Assembly (NCBI RefSeq): GCF_016863175.1
Contig: NZ_BOOJ01000012.1
Coordinates: 124,001 to 188,000 of the forward strand
DNA from: Paraplanobispora siamensis
GTDB taxonomy: Bacteria; Actinomycetota; Actinomycetes; Streptosporangiales; Streptosporangiaceae
Direction: 5' to 3'
Length of the DNA: 64,000 nucleotides
Part shown: piece after piece, positions 41,832-51,025 of the stretch
Layout: each line of letters begins with the position of its first letter
Position numbering within the stretch: position 1 is the first letter of the stretch
The notes under the pieces: model-generated
What the model was told of the DNA's origin: nothing
What the model saw: only the letters and a program-made list of their open reading frames with translations
Databases searched by the model: none
Translations under genes and position numbers: made by a program

Positions 41832-42314
41832 ATGAAGATTGCGAGGATCGCGGTGGTCGTGGCTGCCGGTGCCGGCGTCCTGGGGGCGGGCGCCGCCGCG
41901 GTCGAGGCTGTGATGCCGGGCTACGGCTGCACCGCCGATGACAACCGGTTCGCCGCGTCCCTGGGTGAGATCGGGATTCTCAAGGCGCGTCCGCACGGCG
42001 CGATGCCGTACGAGAGCGAGAGGGCGGATTGCGAGCCCGACGACCGGATCTCCTCCGCCGGTCGGTCCTACCGCTTCCCGGGACCGCGTGCGGACGTGCT
42101 GGCCTTCTATCGGGACGCCGCCGTCATGGACGGCTGGGATCCCGGATGGGGGAGCGTGAGTGCCCTGGCGGAGAACGTCTGCGCGTCCAAGCTCATCGGG
42201 GATGAGTATGTTCATCTGTCCGTGGCGTTCTCCGACTCCTCCGGCAAGCGCGGCCATGCCGACTACCGGGTGAACGTGAGCGGTGGTTACGGCGGCGGCC
42301 GGCCGTGCGGATGA
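41832..42314 (+). CDS. Secreted or anchored hypothetical protein
   Basis: 160 aa from ATG 41832. N-terminal hydrophobic stretch (IARIAVVVAAGAGVLGAGAA) looks like a signal peptide or anchor. The mature part has four cysteines (YGCTADD, ADCEPDD, ENVCASK, RPCG), possibly two disulfides, and a helix-rich segment RADVLAFYRDAAVMDGWDP. No family recognised; the frame extends upstream to 41697 but that part is not protein-like. The 209 bases before it, shared with the divergent ThuA gene, show nothing else. Confidence 0.7.
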   Translation: MKIARIAVVVAAGAGVLGAGAAAVEAVMPGYGCTADDNRFAASLGEIGILKARPHGAMPYESERADCEPDDRISSAGRSYRFPGPRADVLAFYRDAAVMDGWDPGWGSVSALAENVCASKLIGDEYVHLSVAFSDSSGKRGHADYRVNVSGGYGGGRPCG

Positions 42315-42350
42315 GCGTGACCGCGTCGTCCCCTGTCGAGGCGCCCGGAG

Positions 42351-42818
42351 TCATTCGGGGCTGATCGTCGCGGCGAGGGTGGCGCCGAGTTCCCAGCAGG
42401 CCGCCAGGTCGTCCTTGTCCGGTGCGCCCGTCACCGTCACCGGGTGGTGGGCCCGCTCCCAGCCGAGGCCGGAGGCGATCGACTCCACCGCGCGGACGGC
42501 GCCGGTCGTGTCGTTGTTCCCGTGCACGTACAGCGCGTACGGCAGGCGCCGGGTCTCCTCCAGGCAGGGGTAGTAGATCGTGTCGAAGAAGTGCTTGAGC
42601 GCTCCGCTCATGTAGCCGATGTTGGCCGGCGTGCCCAGGATTACGCCGTCGGCCTCGAACAGGTCGACGGCGGTGGCGCGCAGCGCGGCTCGGGTGACCA
42701 CCTCCACGCCCTCGATCTCGTCGGTGGTGGCGCCCCGCCGTACCGTCTCGAAGAGCTCCCGCAGCGTGGGGGAGGCGGTGTGGTGCACGATCAGCAGACG
42801 GCGGACATCTCGCGACAC
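42351..42818 (-). CDS. Flavodoxin-like NAD(P)H-dependent reductase
   Basis: 155 aa. LLIVHHTASPTLRELFETV (phosphate-loop region), GVILGTPANIGYMSGALKHF and PYALYVHGNNDTTGAVRAVE fit the flavodoxin/FMN-reductase fold. GTG 42818 with AGAGGA nine bases upstream. Cytoplasmic, probably FMN-binding; partner unknown. Confidence 0.82.
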   Translation of the reverse strand: MSRDVRRLLIVHHTASPTLRELFETVRRGATTDEIEGVEVVTRAALRATAVDLFEADGVILGTPANIGYMSGALKHFFDTIYYPCLEETRRLPYALYVHGNNDTTGAVRAVESIASGLGWERAHHPVTVTGAPDKDDLAACWELGATLAATISPE

Positions 42819-42883
42819 GGTGCCGATCCTCTCACGTCCTCTCACGCCGGGGCGTTCCGGAGGCCGGAGGTTAGCCTGGGGGA

Positions 42884-43756
42884 GTGAGGCAGCGGGATGA
42901 CGACGGTGACGAGGCCGGCGGTCTCGACGGGTTACGGCGCCACCTGGCCGGAGGGGCGGGTGGGCACCGGCTGCGGTTCGGCTCCGGGGTGGCGGGGATC
43001 GAACGCCTCGAGGCGTCGCTGGTCGGTGAGGGGTTCGCGCCGCACCGGCACGACACCTACGCGATCGGGATGACGCTGGCGGGGGTGCAGACGTTCCGCT
43101 ACCGGGGAGAGCTGCGGCACTGCCTGCCCGGTGACTGGCACGTCCTGCATCCCGACGAGGTGCACGACGGCAAGCCGGGGACGGAGGAGGGCTTCGGCTA
43201 CCGGATTCTGTACGTCGATCCGTTCCTCGTACAGCGGGCGCTGGGCGGGCGGGCGCTGCCGTTCGTCGCCGATCCGGTCGTACGGCGGCGCGACGCGCGC
43301 TCACCGCTGTCGGCGTGCCTGCGGGACATCGACGAGCCGCTCGACGACTTCGGGCGGATCGACATGGCGCTGCTGGTCGCGGACATGCTGGAGCGGCACT
43401 CCGCCACCCGCCCGGGGAGGCGGTCCACGCTGGCGCTGGAAGCGTTGTCACGCGTGCGCGAGCTGATCGTGGAGGACCCGGCGACCAGGCACTCCGTCGA
43501 GGAGCTCGAGAAGGTCGCGGGACTGGACCGGTGGGCGCTCGCCCGCCAGTTCCGCGCCGCGTTCGGCACCAGCCCGACCCGTTTCCGTACGATGCGGCAG
43601 CTCGACCGGGTGCGACGGCTGCTGAGCGGTGGCACGCCGCCGCTGGAGGCCGCGCTGGAGGCGGGCTTCGCCGACCAGAGTCACATGACCAGGATGTTCA
43701 AACGGGCGTACGGGCTCACTCCGGCGGCGTGGACGGCGGCGCTCGCCGGGCCGTGA
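42884..43756 (+). CDS. AraC-family regulator
   Basis: 290 aa. N-terminal cupin (APHRHDTYAIGMTLAGVQTF, then LPGDWHVLHPDEVHDG) and C-terminal AraC HTH pair (SVEELEKVAGLDRWALARQF and PLEAALEAGFADQSHMTRMF). This cupin form is common in regulators of amino-acid or toxic-compound exporters. It is divergent from the flavodoxin-like gene 65 bases away and may control it. GTG start; ribosome binding site is too close (GGGGGA), so the start is uncertain by a few codons. Confidence 0.85.
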   Translation: MRQRDDDGDEAGGLDGLRRHLAGGAGGHRLRFGSGVAGIERLEASLVGEGFAPHRHDTYAIGMTLAGVQTFRYRGELRHCLPGDWHVLHPDEVHDGKPGTEEGFGYRILYVDPFLVQRALGGRALPFVADPVVRRRDARSPLSACLRDIDEPLDDFGRIDMALLVADMLERHSATRPGRRSTLALEALSRVRELIVEDPATRHSVEELEKVAGLDRWALARQFRAAFGTSPTRFRTMRQLDRVRRLLSGGTPPLEAALEAGFADQSHMTRMFKRAYGLTPAAWTAALAGP

Positions 43757-43780
43757 CGGTCACCGCCGTACGGCCGGCCG

Positions 43781-44680
43781 TCAGCCGTCACCGGGCTCCT
43801 GCCGTGGCGGCGGGGACGTCCTGGCCTCGATGGCGTGGATGACGGCCGCCATGTCCGACTCGGCGTGTCCCAGCGCCAGCGTCTCGCCGAACAGGGCGAG
43901 GCAGACGTCCAGCAGGGGCGAGGCCGTACCCGAGCGGCGGGCGGCCTCCGCGATCAGCCGGTTGTTCTTCAGCACGTCGGCGATCGCCGCCTGGGGGCTG
44001 AAGTCGCGTCCTGCCAGCTTGGCGGCCTTCGTGCGGGAGACGGCGCTGGCCATCGGTCCCGAGTCGAGTACGTGCAGGAACACCTCCGGGTCCAGGTCGT
44101 GCCGGTTCGCGAAGTGCACGGCCTCGGCCAGACCGCTCACCATCGTGATCAGGAACAGGTTGACCGCGAGCTTCGTCAGCGCCGCCGAGGGGACGGCGCC
44201 GCACACGACCGTCTCGTGGCACATCGGGCGGAGCAGCGGCCGGACCTCCTCCACGGCCTGCGGCTCCCCGGCGAGCATCGCCACCAGCTGCCCGGCCTCG
44301 GCGGGCCCGCGCGACCCCGAGACCGGGGCCTCGACATAGGCGCCCCCGGCGTCGCGGACGTCGGTCTCCAGCTCCGCCGAGTATCCGGGTGCGGTCGTGC
44401 CCATGTGGACGACGACGTGCCCGGCGACCTTCTCGGCGAACCGGGGAGTCCCGCGCTCCAGCACGGCGTCGGTCGCGGCCTCGTCCGCCAGCATCAGCAT
44501 CACCACGCGGGCCCGCTCGAACACCTCGGCGGGGCTCGCCGCCACCTTCGCGCCGGCCGTACGAAGGGCGTCGCACCGCTCCGGGGAGCGGTTCCAGACG
44601 ACGAGGGGCGTGCCCGCGCGGACCAGGTTGAGCGCCATGGGCCGGCCCATGAGCCCGAGGCCGAGGAAACCCGCTTCCAT
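43781..44680 (-). CDS. NAD(P)-dependent beta-hydroxyacid dehydrogenase-like oxidoreductase
   Basis: 299 aa. Rossmann motif [16 protein letters not shown] at the N-terminus, [17 protein letters not shown] (substrate loop), and the catalytic lysine region [15 protein letters not shown] (K about residue 169), as in 3-hydroxyisobutyrate dehydrogenase, tartronate-semialdehyde reductase and imine reductases. The lysine is present, which favours a hydroxyacid dehydrogenase over an imine reductase. ATG 44680 has GGAGG eight bases upstream. Confidence 0.88.
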   Translation of the reverse strand: MEAGFLGLGLMGRPMALNLVRAGTPLVVWNRSPERCDALRTAGAKVAASPAEVFERARVVMLMLADEAATDAVLERGTPRFAEKVAGHVVVHMGTTAPGYSAELETDVRDAGGAYVEAPVSGSRGPAEAGQLVAMLAGEPQAVEEVRPLLRPMCHETVVCGAVPSAALTKLAVNLFLITMVSGLAEAVHFANRHDLDPEVFLHVLDSGPMASAVSRTKAAKLAGRDFSPQAAIADVLKNNRLIAEAARRSGTASPLLDVCLALFGETLALGHAESDMAAVIHAIEARTSPPPRQEPGDG

Positions 44681-44762
44681 CCGTCCACCTCCGCCGCGTC
44701 CCCCGGTGGGACGGCGGCACACCAGTTGTAGCGGCGGCCGGCGGCGCAGGTCTTGAACGATT

Positions 44763-45074
44763 GTGCGGGCGCCCTCGCCGGGCCCGGGCGGGTGTCCACG
44801 GTGCCGTACGGCCTGCGACCTGGGACACACGTGGGTCTCCGCCGCCGAGGCCGCCGACATGATCATCAAGCACGAGGATCCCCGGGGATACGAGGTCTTC
44901 ATCCCCCGTCCGATCGCCGCCCGGGAGATCCACCGCATCCGCGCCGTCAACCAGGTGACCGGCTGGAGATACTGGCCGACCGCCCACGGCACGCCCCCGT
45001 GCCCGGTGTGCGTCGACCGAGGGGAGTACGGCGGGGCCAAGATCCGCAGAGCGGCCGGGGTCTCCGGCTCCTAG
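44763..45074 (+). CDS. Small cysteine-motif protein, unknown
   Basis: 103 aa, GTG start. Two separated cysteine pairs, [14 protein letters not shown] and [15 protein letters not shown], could hold one zinc ion. The middle ([20 protein letters not shown]) is mixed alpha/beta. I know no family. Its last four bases overlap the end of the convergent gene at 45071. Codon usage with G/C third positions supports coding. Confidence 0.55.
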   Translation: MRAPSPGPGGCPRCRTACDLGHTWVSAAEAADMIIKHEDPRGYEVFIPRPIAAREIHRIRAVNQVTGWRYWPTAHGTPPCPVCVDRGEYGGAKIRRAAGVSGS

Positions 45075-45769
45075 GATCCGTCACCGCTCCCCGGCGGGCA
45101 CCACTCACCCGGCCCGAACCCGACCCCGGGCACGGCCGCGGCGTACGCCAGCAGCTGTGGCTCGCGCGCCGCGAGGCGGACGCTCCAGGCGCCCGAAGCG
45201 GGCCAGGCGATGGCCAGCAGCCCTTCACCCGCGTACTGCGCGGTGAACAGCTCCGGACCGGGCAGCGGGCGCAGCGGTTCGAGCAGGCGCCCGAGCCGGT
45301 CGCGCGGCAGGCCGTCGGCGGCGGCGCCGTACCGCGCTCCCTGAACCGTCTCGTGCAGCAGCACGGCGACCAGGAACTGTGACAGCCGCATGCCCTCCTC
45401 GTGCGGCTCCCAGCCGGTGTCGCCGTCGATCAGCTGCCGGTGCACCACCGGGTCCTCGTCGCCGGACGGGACACCGAACTCCTGCCACTCGAAGTCGTCC
45501 ACGCAGAAGCCGAGCATGCCGTCGTCCTCGTACACGCTGGCGGCCGGATTGATCTTGTGGTTGAACAGGAGGGGCCGGGCGTAACCCGAGGTGACGCCGT
45601 ACCACGCGCGCAACGGCGGGGGCAGGCGCTCCGCCTCCGGAGGCGGAGCGGCGGGACGGTCGGGCGGGCCGTACCAGGCGGAGAGGAAGCGGGAGATCAC
45701 CGCGTCGTCGTCGAAGACCTTCTCCACGGAGGGGACCTCGGCCCGAACGGTGCAGGGATCATCCGGCAT
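45071..45769 (-). CDS. Hypothetical protein, possibly SUKH/SMI1-like
   Basis: 232 aa. The segment SAWYGPPDRPAAPPPEAERL then PPPLRAWYGVTSGYARPLLF, MLGFCVDDFEWQEFGVPSGD and LSQFLVAVLLHETVQGARYG resembles the order of elements in SUKH/SMI1-type proteins (LPxxLRxWY, a beta sheet, then a helix). Many members are immunity proteins or cytoplasmic adaptors. No toxin is adjacent. The family call is tentative. Confidence 0.55.
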   Translation of the reverse strand: MPDDPCTVRAEVPSVEKVFDDDAVISRFLSAWYGPPDRPAAPPPEAERLPPPLRAWYGVTSGYARPLLFNHKINPAASVYEDDGMLGFCVDDFEWQEFGVPSGDEDPVVHRQLIDGDTGWEPHEEGMRLSQFLVAVLLHETVQGARYGAAADGLPRDRLGRLLEPLRPLPGPELFTAQYAGEGLLAIAWPASGAWSVRLAAREPQLLAYAAAVPGVGFGPGEWCPPGSGDGS

Positions 45770-45799
45770 GGGGCGACGCTACCAAAGCCCCCGGACCCG

Positions 45800-46879
45800 T
45801 TAGGGCAGGGTCGCGTACGCCCGCGCGATCTCCTCGGAGATCCCGCCGGGGAACGCCGAGTCCCCGCCGGTGGACGGGGCGAACGGCGTCGCGGCCACGG
45901 TCCGGCGGGCGCCGCGGCCGGTGTGCTTCCAGGTCCCGATGACGCGGCCGTCGCTGACGACCGTCGGCCGGAAGATCCCGCCGCCGGGGAAGACGCGCCG
46001 GGTGAACTCGGCGGGCAGTACGGCGCGGCGGTCCAGGTAGCCGAGGATCAGCTCGTCGAAGCCGGGCAGCAGGAACACGCTTCGGGCCCGGCTCCGGCAG
46101 GCGGCGAGCAGGTCGGGCGCGTGCGGGTCCATGAAGTGCTCGACGCCGTCGAGGTCGAGACGGGACAGCCCGGGAGCGGCGAGCGCGAGCCCGGCGCGGG
46201 CCTCGGTGACGCCGAGCTCGGCCCACCTGGCGAAGTCCTGCACGGTGGCGGGGCCGTGGCCGGTGAAGTAGCGTCCGGCCAGCTCGCCGAGGGCCTCCTC
46301 GCGTCCGAGGCGCCGCGGCCGCGGAATCCACTCGTCGATCAGCACGATCAGCTGCTCGCCGTCGCGCACCGGCCCGAAGCACAGCGTCCCGGTCCGCGCG
46401 AGATGGCCCAGCATGTGATAGCCGCGCTGGCCCGCCGTGGCCAGCCCGCCCTCCCGCCACACGGACAGCAGATCCTCGCGGCCCAGCCGCCGCCCGCCCG
46501 CCAGCGCGTCCACGGCCAGCTCGCGGGCCCGTTCGAGTTCCGGCGTGTCGAGTCCGAGGCCGGTACGGCGGGCGGCGGAGCCCGACATGGCCCGCTCGGC
46601 CGACAGCTCCAGCATCCAGGGCAGGTCCTCGGCCGCGACGAAATGCAGGGTGCCGCGCATGGGCCATGACCTGACGATCTCACCGGCGTCGAGCGCGACC
46701 TCGACGGCCTGACGGGTGCGCGCCCGGGTGCGCAGCGCGACCGAGGTGAGCGCCCCGCCGTAGTCCTGCGCCTGTACGGCGGCCAGCCTCCGGATGGCCT
46801 CGGCCGGGGTGGCGGCTCCCGGATCGGCGAGCCGCTGCGCCGCGATCCTGAGCAGGGCGATCTCGTGCTGGGTCGTCAT
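45800..46879 (-). CDS. Winged-helix (HTH_42) protein, AlkZ/YcaQ-like DNA glycosylase homologue
   Basis: 359 aa. The domain starts with RIAAQRLADP and AIRRLAAVQAQDYGG; the QAQ at residues 36-38 coincides with the catalytic QxQ of AlkZ-type interstrand-crosslink glycosylases. SWPMRGTLHFVAAEDLPWML and FLLPGFDELILGYLDR are further hallmarks of the three tandem winged helices. Such enzymes unhook alkylated bases and often provide self-resistance beside genotoxin clusters, but none is visible here, so a housekeeping repair role is likelier. Confidence 0.82.
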   Translation of the reverse strand: MTTQHEIALLRIAAQRLADPGAATPAEAIRRLAAVQAQDYGGALTSVALRTRARTRQAVEVALDAGEIVRSWPMRGTLHFVAAEDLPWMLELSAERAMSGSAARRTGLGLDTPELERARELAVDALAGGRRLGREDLLSVWREGGLATAGQRGYHMLGHLARTGTLCFGPVRDGEQLIVLIDEWIPRPRRLGREEALGELAGRYFTGHGPATVQDFARWAELGVTEARAGLALAAPGLSRLDLDGVEHFMDPHAPDLLAACRSRARSVFLLPGFDELILGYLDRRAVLPAEFTRRVFPGGGIFRPTVVSDGRVIGTWKHTGRGARRTVAATPFAPSTGGDSAFPGGISEEIARAYATLP

Positions 46880-46939
46880 GAACCCGCCCGTGAGGTGACC
46901 CGTGCGGTCTCCGGGGCCATGGATCCTCCTCGGCTCGTG

Positions 46940-46981
46940 CTGGGCTCCGTGCAGTTCACGCTGGGCTCCGTGCAGTTCACG
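46940..46981. repeat. 21-bp direct repeat, two exact units
   Basis: CTGGGCTCCGTGCAGTTCACG repeated at 46940-46960 and 46961-46981. It lies in the 228-base gap between the AlkZ-like gene start and the end of the GGDEF-EAL gene; the gap also holds GC-rich short inverted repeats but no gene. Confidence 0.88.
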
Positions 46982-47107
46982 CCGACGCCGTACGGCTCAC
47001 ACCGGCGACGTCGCACGGCTGCGCCGGGCGTCCGTACAGCGTAGACGAGCGGCTCCCGGTGCGAGCCGGTGTCCGCCGCCGGCCCGGAGGGCGGGAGACC
47101 CCCGCTC

Positions 47108-49531
47108 TCAGGCGGCGTCCTGCCAGGGAGTCAGGTGCAGCAGGTCGTCGATCCGATGGGCGGGCACCGGCGGCGAGAACAGGTATCCCTGCGCGAGCGG
47201 GCATCCCATCCGCTGGAGGATGCCGGCCTGCTCGCCGGACTCCACGCCCTCGACGACGGTGCGCAGGTTGAGGCTGCCGGCCAGTTCCACGATCGCCTTG
47301 GTGAAGGCGTGGGTCTGGTGGTGGTCGGCCTCGGTGAGCGCGGTGGTGAACGAGCGGTCGATCTTGAGGACGTCGACCGGGAGCGTGCGCAGGTAGGCCA
47401 GCGACGAGTACCCGGTGCCGAAGTCGTCCAGGGCGATGCGCACGCCGTGCTCGCGCAGCAGGGCCAGGACGGAGATGATGCGCTGGGTCTCGGCGGGAGT
47501 GGTGGCCAGCAGCATGCTCTCGGTGATCTCCAGCACCAGCGCCTGCTCGGGGAGCCGGTGGCGCTCCAGGACGCCCAGGACGGCGTCGCTGAAGCTCTCG
47601 TCGCGCAGCTGGCGGCCGGAGACGTTCACGGTCACCGAGATGCCGTACTCCTCGTGCCAGCGGCGCGCGTCGGCGCAGGCCTGCTCCAGCACCCACAGGC
47701 CGATCGGGACGATCAACCCGGTCTCCTCGGCGATGGGGATGAACACGTCCGGCCGGACGGGCTTGCCCCCCTCGGGAGTCCAGCGCAGCAGGGCCTCCAC
47801 CGCCGTGATCTCGCCGTTGCCGAGGGACACGACGGGCTGGTAGTTGAGGGTGAGCTCGTTCTGGGCGATGGCCTGGCGCAGGCCGGTGGTCAGGCGCGCG
47901 TGCTCCATGCGGGCCTCGCGCAGGGCCGGGTCGAAGGTGGCGATCTGGTTCTTGCCGGCGCTCTTGGCCGCGTACAGCGCCATGTCGACGTCGCGCAGCG
48001 CCTCGGAGGAGCTGGCGATGGGGATGCCGGCCAGGACGCCGATGCTGGTGGTGAGGTGCAGCTCGCGCCCGGCACAGCGGTAGGGCGCCTGCAGGGCGTG
48101 CAGGATCTGCTGGGCGACGGCGGTCGCGGTGGCGAGGTCGGCGCCGGGGAGCACCATGGCGAACTCGTCGCCGCCGAGCCGGGCGAGGGTGTGGCCGGGG
48201 GAGGCGATGCCGCGCAGGCGCCGGCCGACCTGGGACAGCAGCTCGTCGCCGACCGGGTGCCCGAAGGTGTCGTTGACGTCCTTGAATCCGTCGAGGTCGA
48301 GCAGGAGCAGGGCGAGCGGAGTCTCGGCGTCGGCCAGGGACTCCTGGAGGGCCTCGTTGAGCACTGTGCGGTTGGCCAGCCCGGTCAGCGGGTCGCGCGA
48401 GGCGCGGTGCGAGAGCCTGCGCTGGAGCGACTCCTGCTTGTGCAGGGCGACGGTCAGCTTGGCGGTCTGGGCGATGAGCTGCTCGGCCTGCTCGTCCAGG
48501 GCGACGGCGCGGCTCTCGGCCACGCCGGCGATGATGTTGAGCCGCACCACGAACAGGACGGCCATCTCCACGGTCAGCAGGATGAGCGCCACGTCGTCGT
48601 AGGGGTTGACGAACTCGTCGGTCTTGAAGATCAGCGGGATCAGGGTGCAGGCCAGCGGGCTGAGCAGGGCCATGGCGAAGAAAACGGTGACCCGCGCCCG
48701 GCCGGAGAAGGCGGAGGACGTCAGCCGCTGCCGCGCACCCGCCAGGCTGGGGTGCAACGCGGCGGTCCCGATCAGGAGCGCCCAGCCCAGCCAGGCGGTG
48801 ATGGCCAGCGGGCTGTTCGGCTGCCCGCCGGCCAGGTCGAGGATGTGAGCGGTGTCGCCCACCAGCAGGAGGGCGAAGGAGGCCGCAAGGAAGATCAGCC
48901 AGGGCAGCCGGCCGCCGTCGAAGAGCATCCGCGCGACCATGCCGAACACGATGAGGTCGACGGCGAGGATGGTCATCGCCATGACGATGTCGACGTTGAG
49001 GGTCGCGCCGCGGTCGATCAGGGGGTCGACCAGGAAGGTCCAGAACGGCATCGAGACGCCGACGCTGAAGATGGCGCCGTCGATCAGCGAGATCCAGCGC
49101 GAGCCGCCGCTCCCCAGTCCGAGCAGCGCGAGCCCGGCGAGCGCCAGGCCGTAGGAGACCAGGGTGCCGAGGTGGGACAGCAGGTTGAAGGCGGGGGTCT
49201 GCAGCCAGTACCAGCCGATCCCCTGGAACAGGGTGCCCTCCACGAAGGAGACCGCGGCGGCCGCGGTGATCAGCCGCCAGGACCACTGGTCGGCCAGCCC
49301 GTTGCGGCGCACGCCGATGACGACGGCCGCCACCGAGGCCGCCTGCAGCAGTCCCAGGGCCATCAGGCCCGGACCGGGCAGGACCGCGGTGAGCAGCGGG
49401 GCGACGACGGTGAGCACACCGCCGATGAGGAGGTACGCCAGCCAGCCGCGCGACTTGTCCGCGAAGGAAGATCCTGTGGCCCGAACCGCTCCAGGAAACG
49501 TCTGACTCATCTGCTCTTTCTCATCCGCCAT
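47108..49531 (-). CDS. Membrane GGDEF-EAL cyclic-di-GMP enzyme
   Basis: 807 aa. Residues 1-330 contain about nine membrane segments (for example WLAYLLIGGVLTVVAPLLTA and WLIFLAASFALLLVGDTA), a short coiled linker, then GGDEF (LARLGGDEFAMVL, about 375-535) and EAL (VEALLRWTPEGG, LDDFGTGYSSL, VVEGVES). Both catalytic motifs are complete, so both synthesis and breakdown of c-di-GMP are possible. The inhibitory RxxD site five residues before GGDEF is missing (SPGH instead), so product inhibition at that site is not expected. The ATG at 49531 lacks a ribosome binding site; ATG 49510 is an alternative. Confidence 0.9.
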   Translation of the reverse strand: MADEKEQMSQTFPGAVRATGSSFADKSRGWLAYLLIGGVLTVVAPLLTAVLPGPGLMALGLLQAASVAAVVIGVRRNGLADQWSWRLITAAAAVSFVEGTLFQGIGWYWLQTPAFNLLSHLGTLVSYGLALAGLALLGLGSGGSRWISLIDGAIFSVGVSMPFWTFLVDPLIDRGATLNVDIVMAMTILAVDLIVFGMVARMLFDGGRLPWLIFLAASFALLLVGDTAHILDLAGGQPNSPLAITAWLGWALLIGTAALHPSLAGARQRLTSSAFSGRARVTVFFAMALLSPLACTLIPLIFKTDEFVNPYDDVALILLTVEMAVLFVVRLNIIAGVAESRAVALDEQAEQLIAQTAKLTVALHKQESLQRRLSHRASRDPLTGLANRTVLNEALQESLADAETPLALLLLDLDGFKDVNDTFGHPVGDELLSQVGRRLRGIASPGHTLARLGGDEFAMVLPGADLATATAVAQQILHALQAPYRCAGRELHLTTSIGVLAGIPIASSSEALRDVDMALYAAKSAGKNQIATFDPALREARMEHARLTTGLRQAIAQNELTLNYQPVVSLGNGEITAVEALLRWTPEGGKPVRPDVFIPIAEETGLIVPIGLWVLEQACADARRWHEEYGISVTVNVSGRQLRDESFSDAVLGVLERHRLPEQALVLEITESMLLATTPAETQRIISVLALLREHGVRIALDDFGTGYSSLAYLRTLPVDVLKIDRSFTTALTEADHHQTHAFTKAIVELAGSLNLRTVVEGVESGEQAGILQRMGCPLAQGYLFSPPVPAHRIDDLLHLTPWQDAA

Positions 49532-49646
49532 CTGCTGAAAACCGGATATCTCAGCTACATAGCATCGGTTCCGGGCAGTGCGCGCACGGTGCCGGATGGT
49601 TGCCGGAAGGTTTCAGTCGGCGGCTTCCAGGTCCAGCTCCGGATCT

Positions 49647-50837
49647 TTACATCCAGCTCAGGACGAGGTGGGTGTGGCGTTTCCCGATGATCTGAGCGCC
49701 CGCGGGGACGACGGGCCGCCCGTACGCGGGCAGGGGGCCGCGGCGGGCGTCGATGCGCAGGCCGTCCGACCCGGGACGTCCCGCCGCGTCCCACTCCCGC
49801 AGGTGGGCGAGGAGGTCGGCGGCGAGCCGGCTGCCGCCGGGGCCGTAGGCGTGGAGGGTCAGCCTGCCGTCCGTCCCGGACGTCCCGAGCACGCACAGGC
49901 CGTCCCGCTCGACGATTCCGAAGGTGATCGCGAAGCCCGGGATCTCCGAGAGGCACGGCAGCCGTCCCGAACGGGCCTCCGCCAGCGAGCAGCAGCGCGG
50001 TTCGCGCACCGCCAGCCACAGGATGAGCCCGTCGAGGAGCTGCGCCTCCTCGGCGCCCGCCCCGGTGGGGATCTCCATTGAGGGCCCGTCGAGGATCGCG
50101 AGGACGTCGCCGACGTCCCGGGCCTCCGGGAGGAAGATCATCAGCTCGGATTCGCGGTCGAGGATCCGTACCAGCTCTGGCCCGGCGGAGGGGCCGCGCA
50201 TACGCATGAACCCGCACGCCACCACCGAGCGGCTGGCCCAGCGGTCCCCCTCGCGCTCCATCGCCACCGAGCGCTGCACCCCGCGCAGGTCGAGCGGCAC
50301 GACCAGGCGCCCGCCGGGAGCCAGCTGGTCCAGCCAGGCCGGGGCGAGGTCCCACACTCCGACGGTGGCGATCACGCGGTCGTACGGCGCGCGCTCGGCG
50401 AAGCCCTCGAACCCGTCGGCGCAGGCCACGGTGACCTCGGGGAACCCGGCCGCCTTCAGATGGTCACCGGCCTGCCGGGCCACCTCGGGGTCGATGTCGA
50501 CGCTGACGACCTCGCCCCGCGGCCCCACCAGATGGGCCAGCAGCGCCGCGTTGTAGCCGGTCCCGGCCCCGACCTCCAGCACCCGCTGCCCGGGACGGAC
50601 GTCGAGCTGGTCGAGCATCATCGCCATGATCGTCGGTTGCGACGAGGAACTGGTGGGCAGGCCGGCGGCGTCGCGCCTGGTCACGATGGCCTCGTTGCGG
50701 TAGGCGGCCTCGGGCGGGATCTCCGGCAGGAACAGGTGCCGGGGCACCGCCAGCAGCGCGTGCGCCGTGGCGTCGCTGATCCGGCGTTCGCGCACCTGCG
50801 CGACCATGCTCTGGCGCAACGCGCTCAAATCGGCCAT
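49647..50837 (-). CDS. PIMT-like protein methyltransferase with C-terminal extension
   Basis: 396 aa from ATG 50837 (MADLSALRQSMVAQV); sequence upstream of it is repeat DNA. Residues 1-210 match protein-L-isoaspartate O-methyltransferase: VPRHLFLPEIPPEAAYRNEA, SSSSQPTIMAMMLDQLDV, and SAM motif I VLEVGAGTGYNAALLAHLVG. The remaining 185 residues are an extension of unknown role. It may repair isoaspartate or, as in some actinobacterial peptide clusters, modify a ribosomal peptide; no precursor was found nearby. Confidence 0.85.
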   Translation of the reverse strand: MADLSALRQSMVAQVRERRISDATAHALLAVPRHLFLPEIPPEAAYRNEAIVTRRDAAGLPTSSSSQPTIMAMMLDQLDVRPGQRVLEVGAGTGYNAALLAHLVGPRGEVVSVDIDPEVARQAGDHLKAAGFPEVTVACADGFEGFAERAPYDRVIATVGVWDLAPAWLDQLAPGGRLVVPLDLRGVQRSVAMEREGDRWASRSVVACGFMRMRGPSAGPELVRILDRESELMIFLPEARDVGDVLAILDGPSMEIPTGAGAEEAQLLDGLILWLAVREPRCCSLAEARSGRLPCLSEIPGFAITFGIVERDGLCVLGTSGTDGRLTLHAYGPGGSRLAADLLAHLREWDAAGRPGSDGLRIDARRGPLPAYGRPVVPAGAQIIGKRHTHLVLSWM

Positions 50838-50907
50838 CGTCAGTCCCTCGTCCGGTACGGCGGCACCTCCAGTGTCCTCCGCGGGAGCCGGAGGTCTCCA
50901 GTGCAGT

Positions 50908-50998
50908 TCCGGTTGCGAAATCCCGGTTGCGAAGTCCCGGTTGCGAAGTCCCGGCGGTGGAGTCCCGTCAGGGAAGCCCGGCTGCGAAGTCCCGGCGA
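50908..50998. repeat. Degenerate 14/15-bp tandem array upstream of the methyltransferase gene
   Basis: About six units of CCCGGTTGCGAAGT with drift (two exact, others changed). With the hairpin at 51026-51055 this accounts for most of the 371-base gap 50838-51208, which otherwise shows no gene; the promoter of the methyltransferase gene must lie in or near the array. Confidence 0.82.
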
Positions 50999-51025
50999 GC
51001 GCGCTCCGGACGGCGGGCACGCGAG

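Noticed and set aside
42351-43451. 366-codon version of the flavodoxin-like protein
   Set aside because: The first 210 codons are antisense to the AraC gene; GTG 42818 with a ribosome binding site begins the protein-like part.
47069-49690. 873-codon frame on the + strand
   Set aside because: Antisense to the GGDEF-EAL gene, which has intact catalytic motifs.
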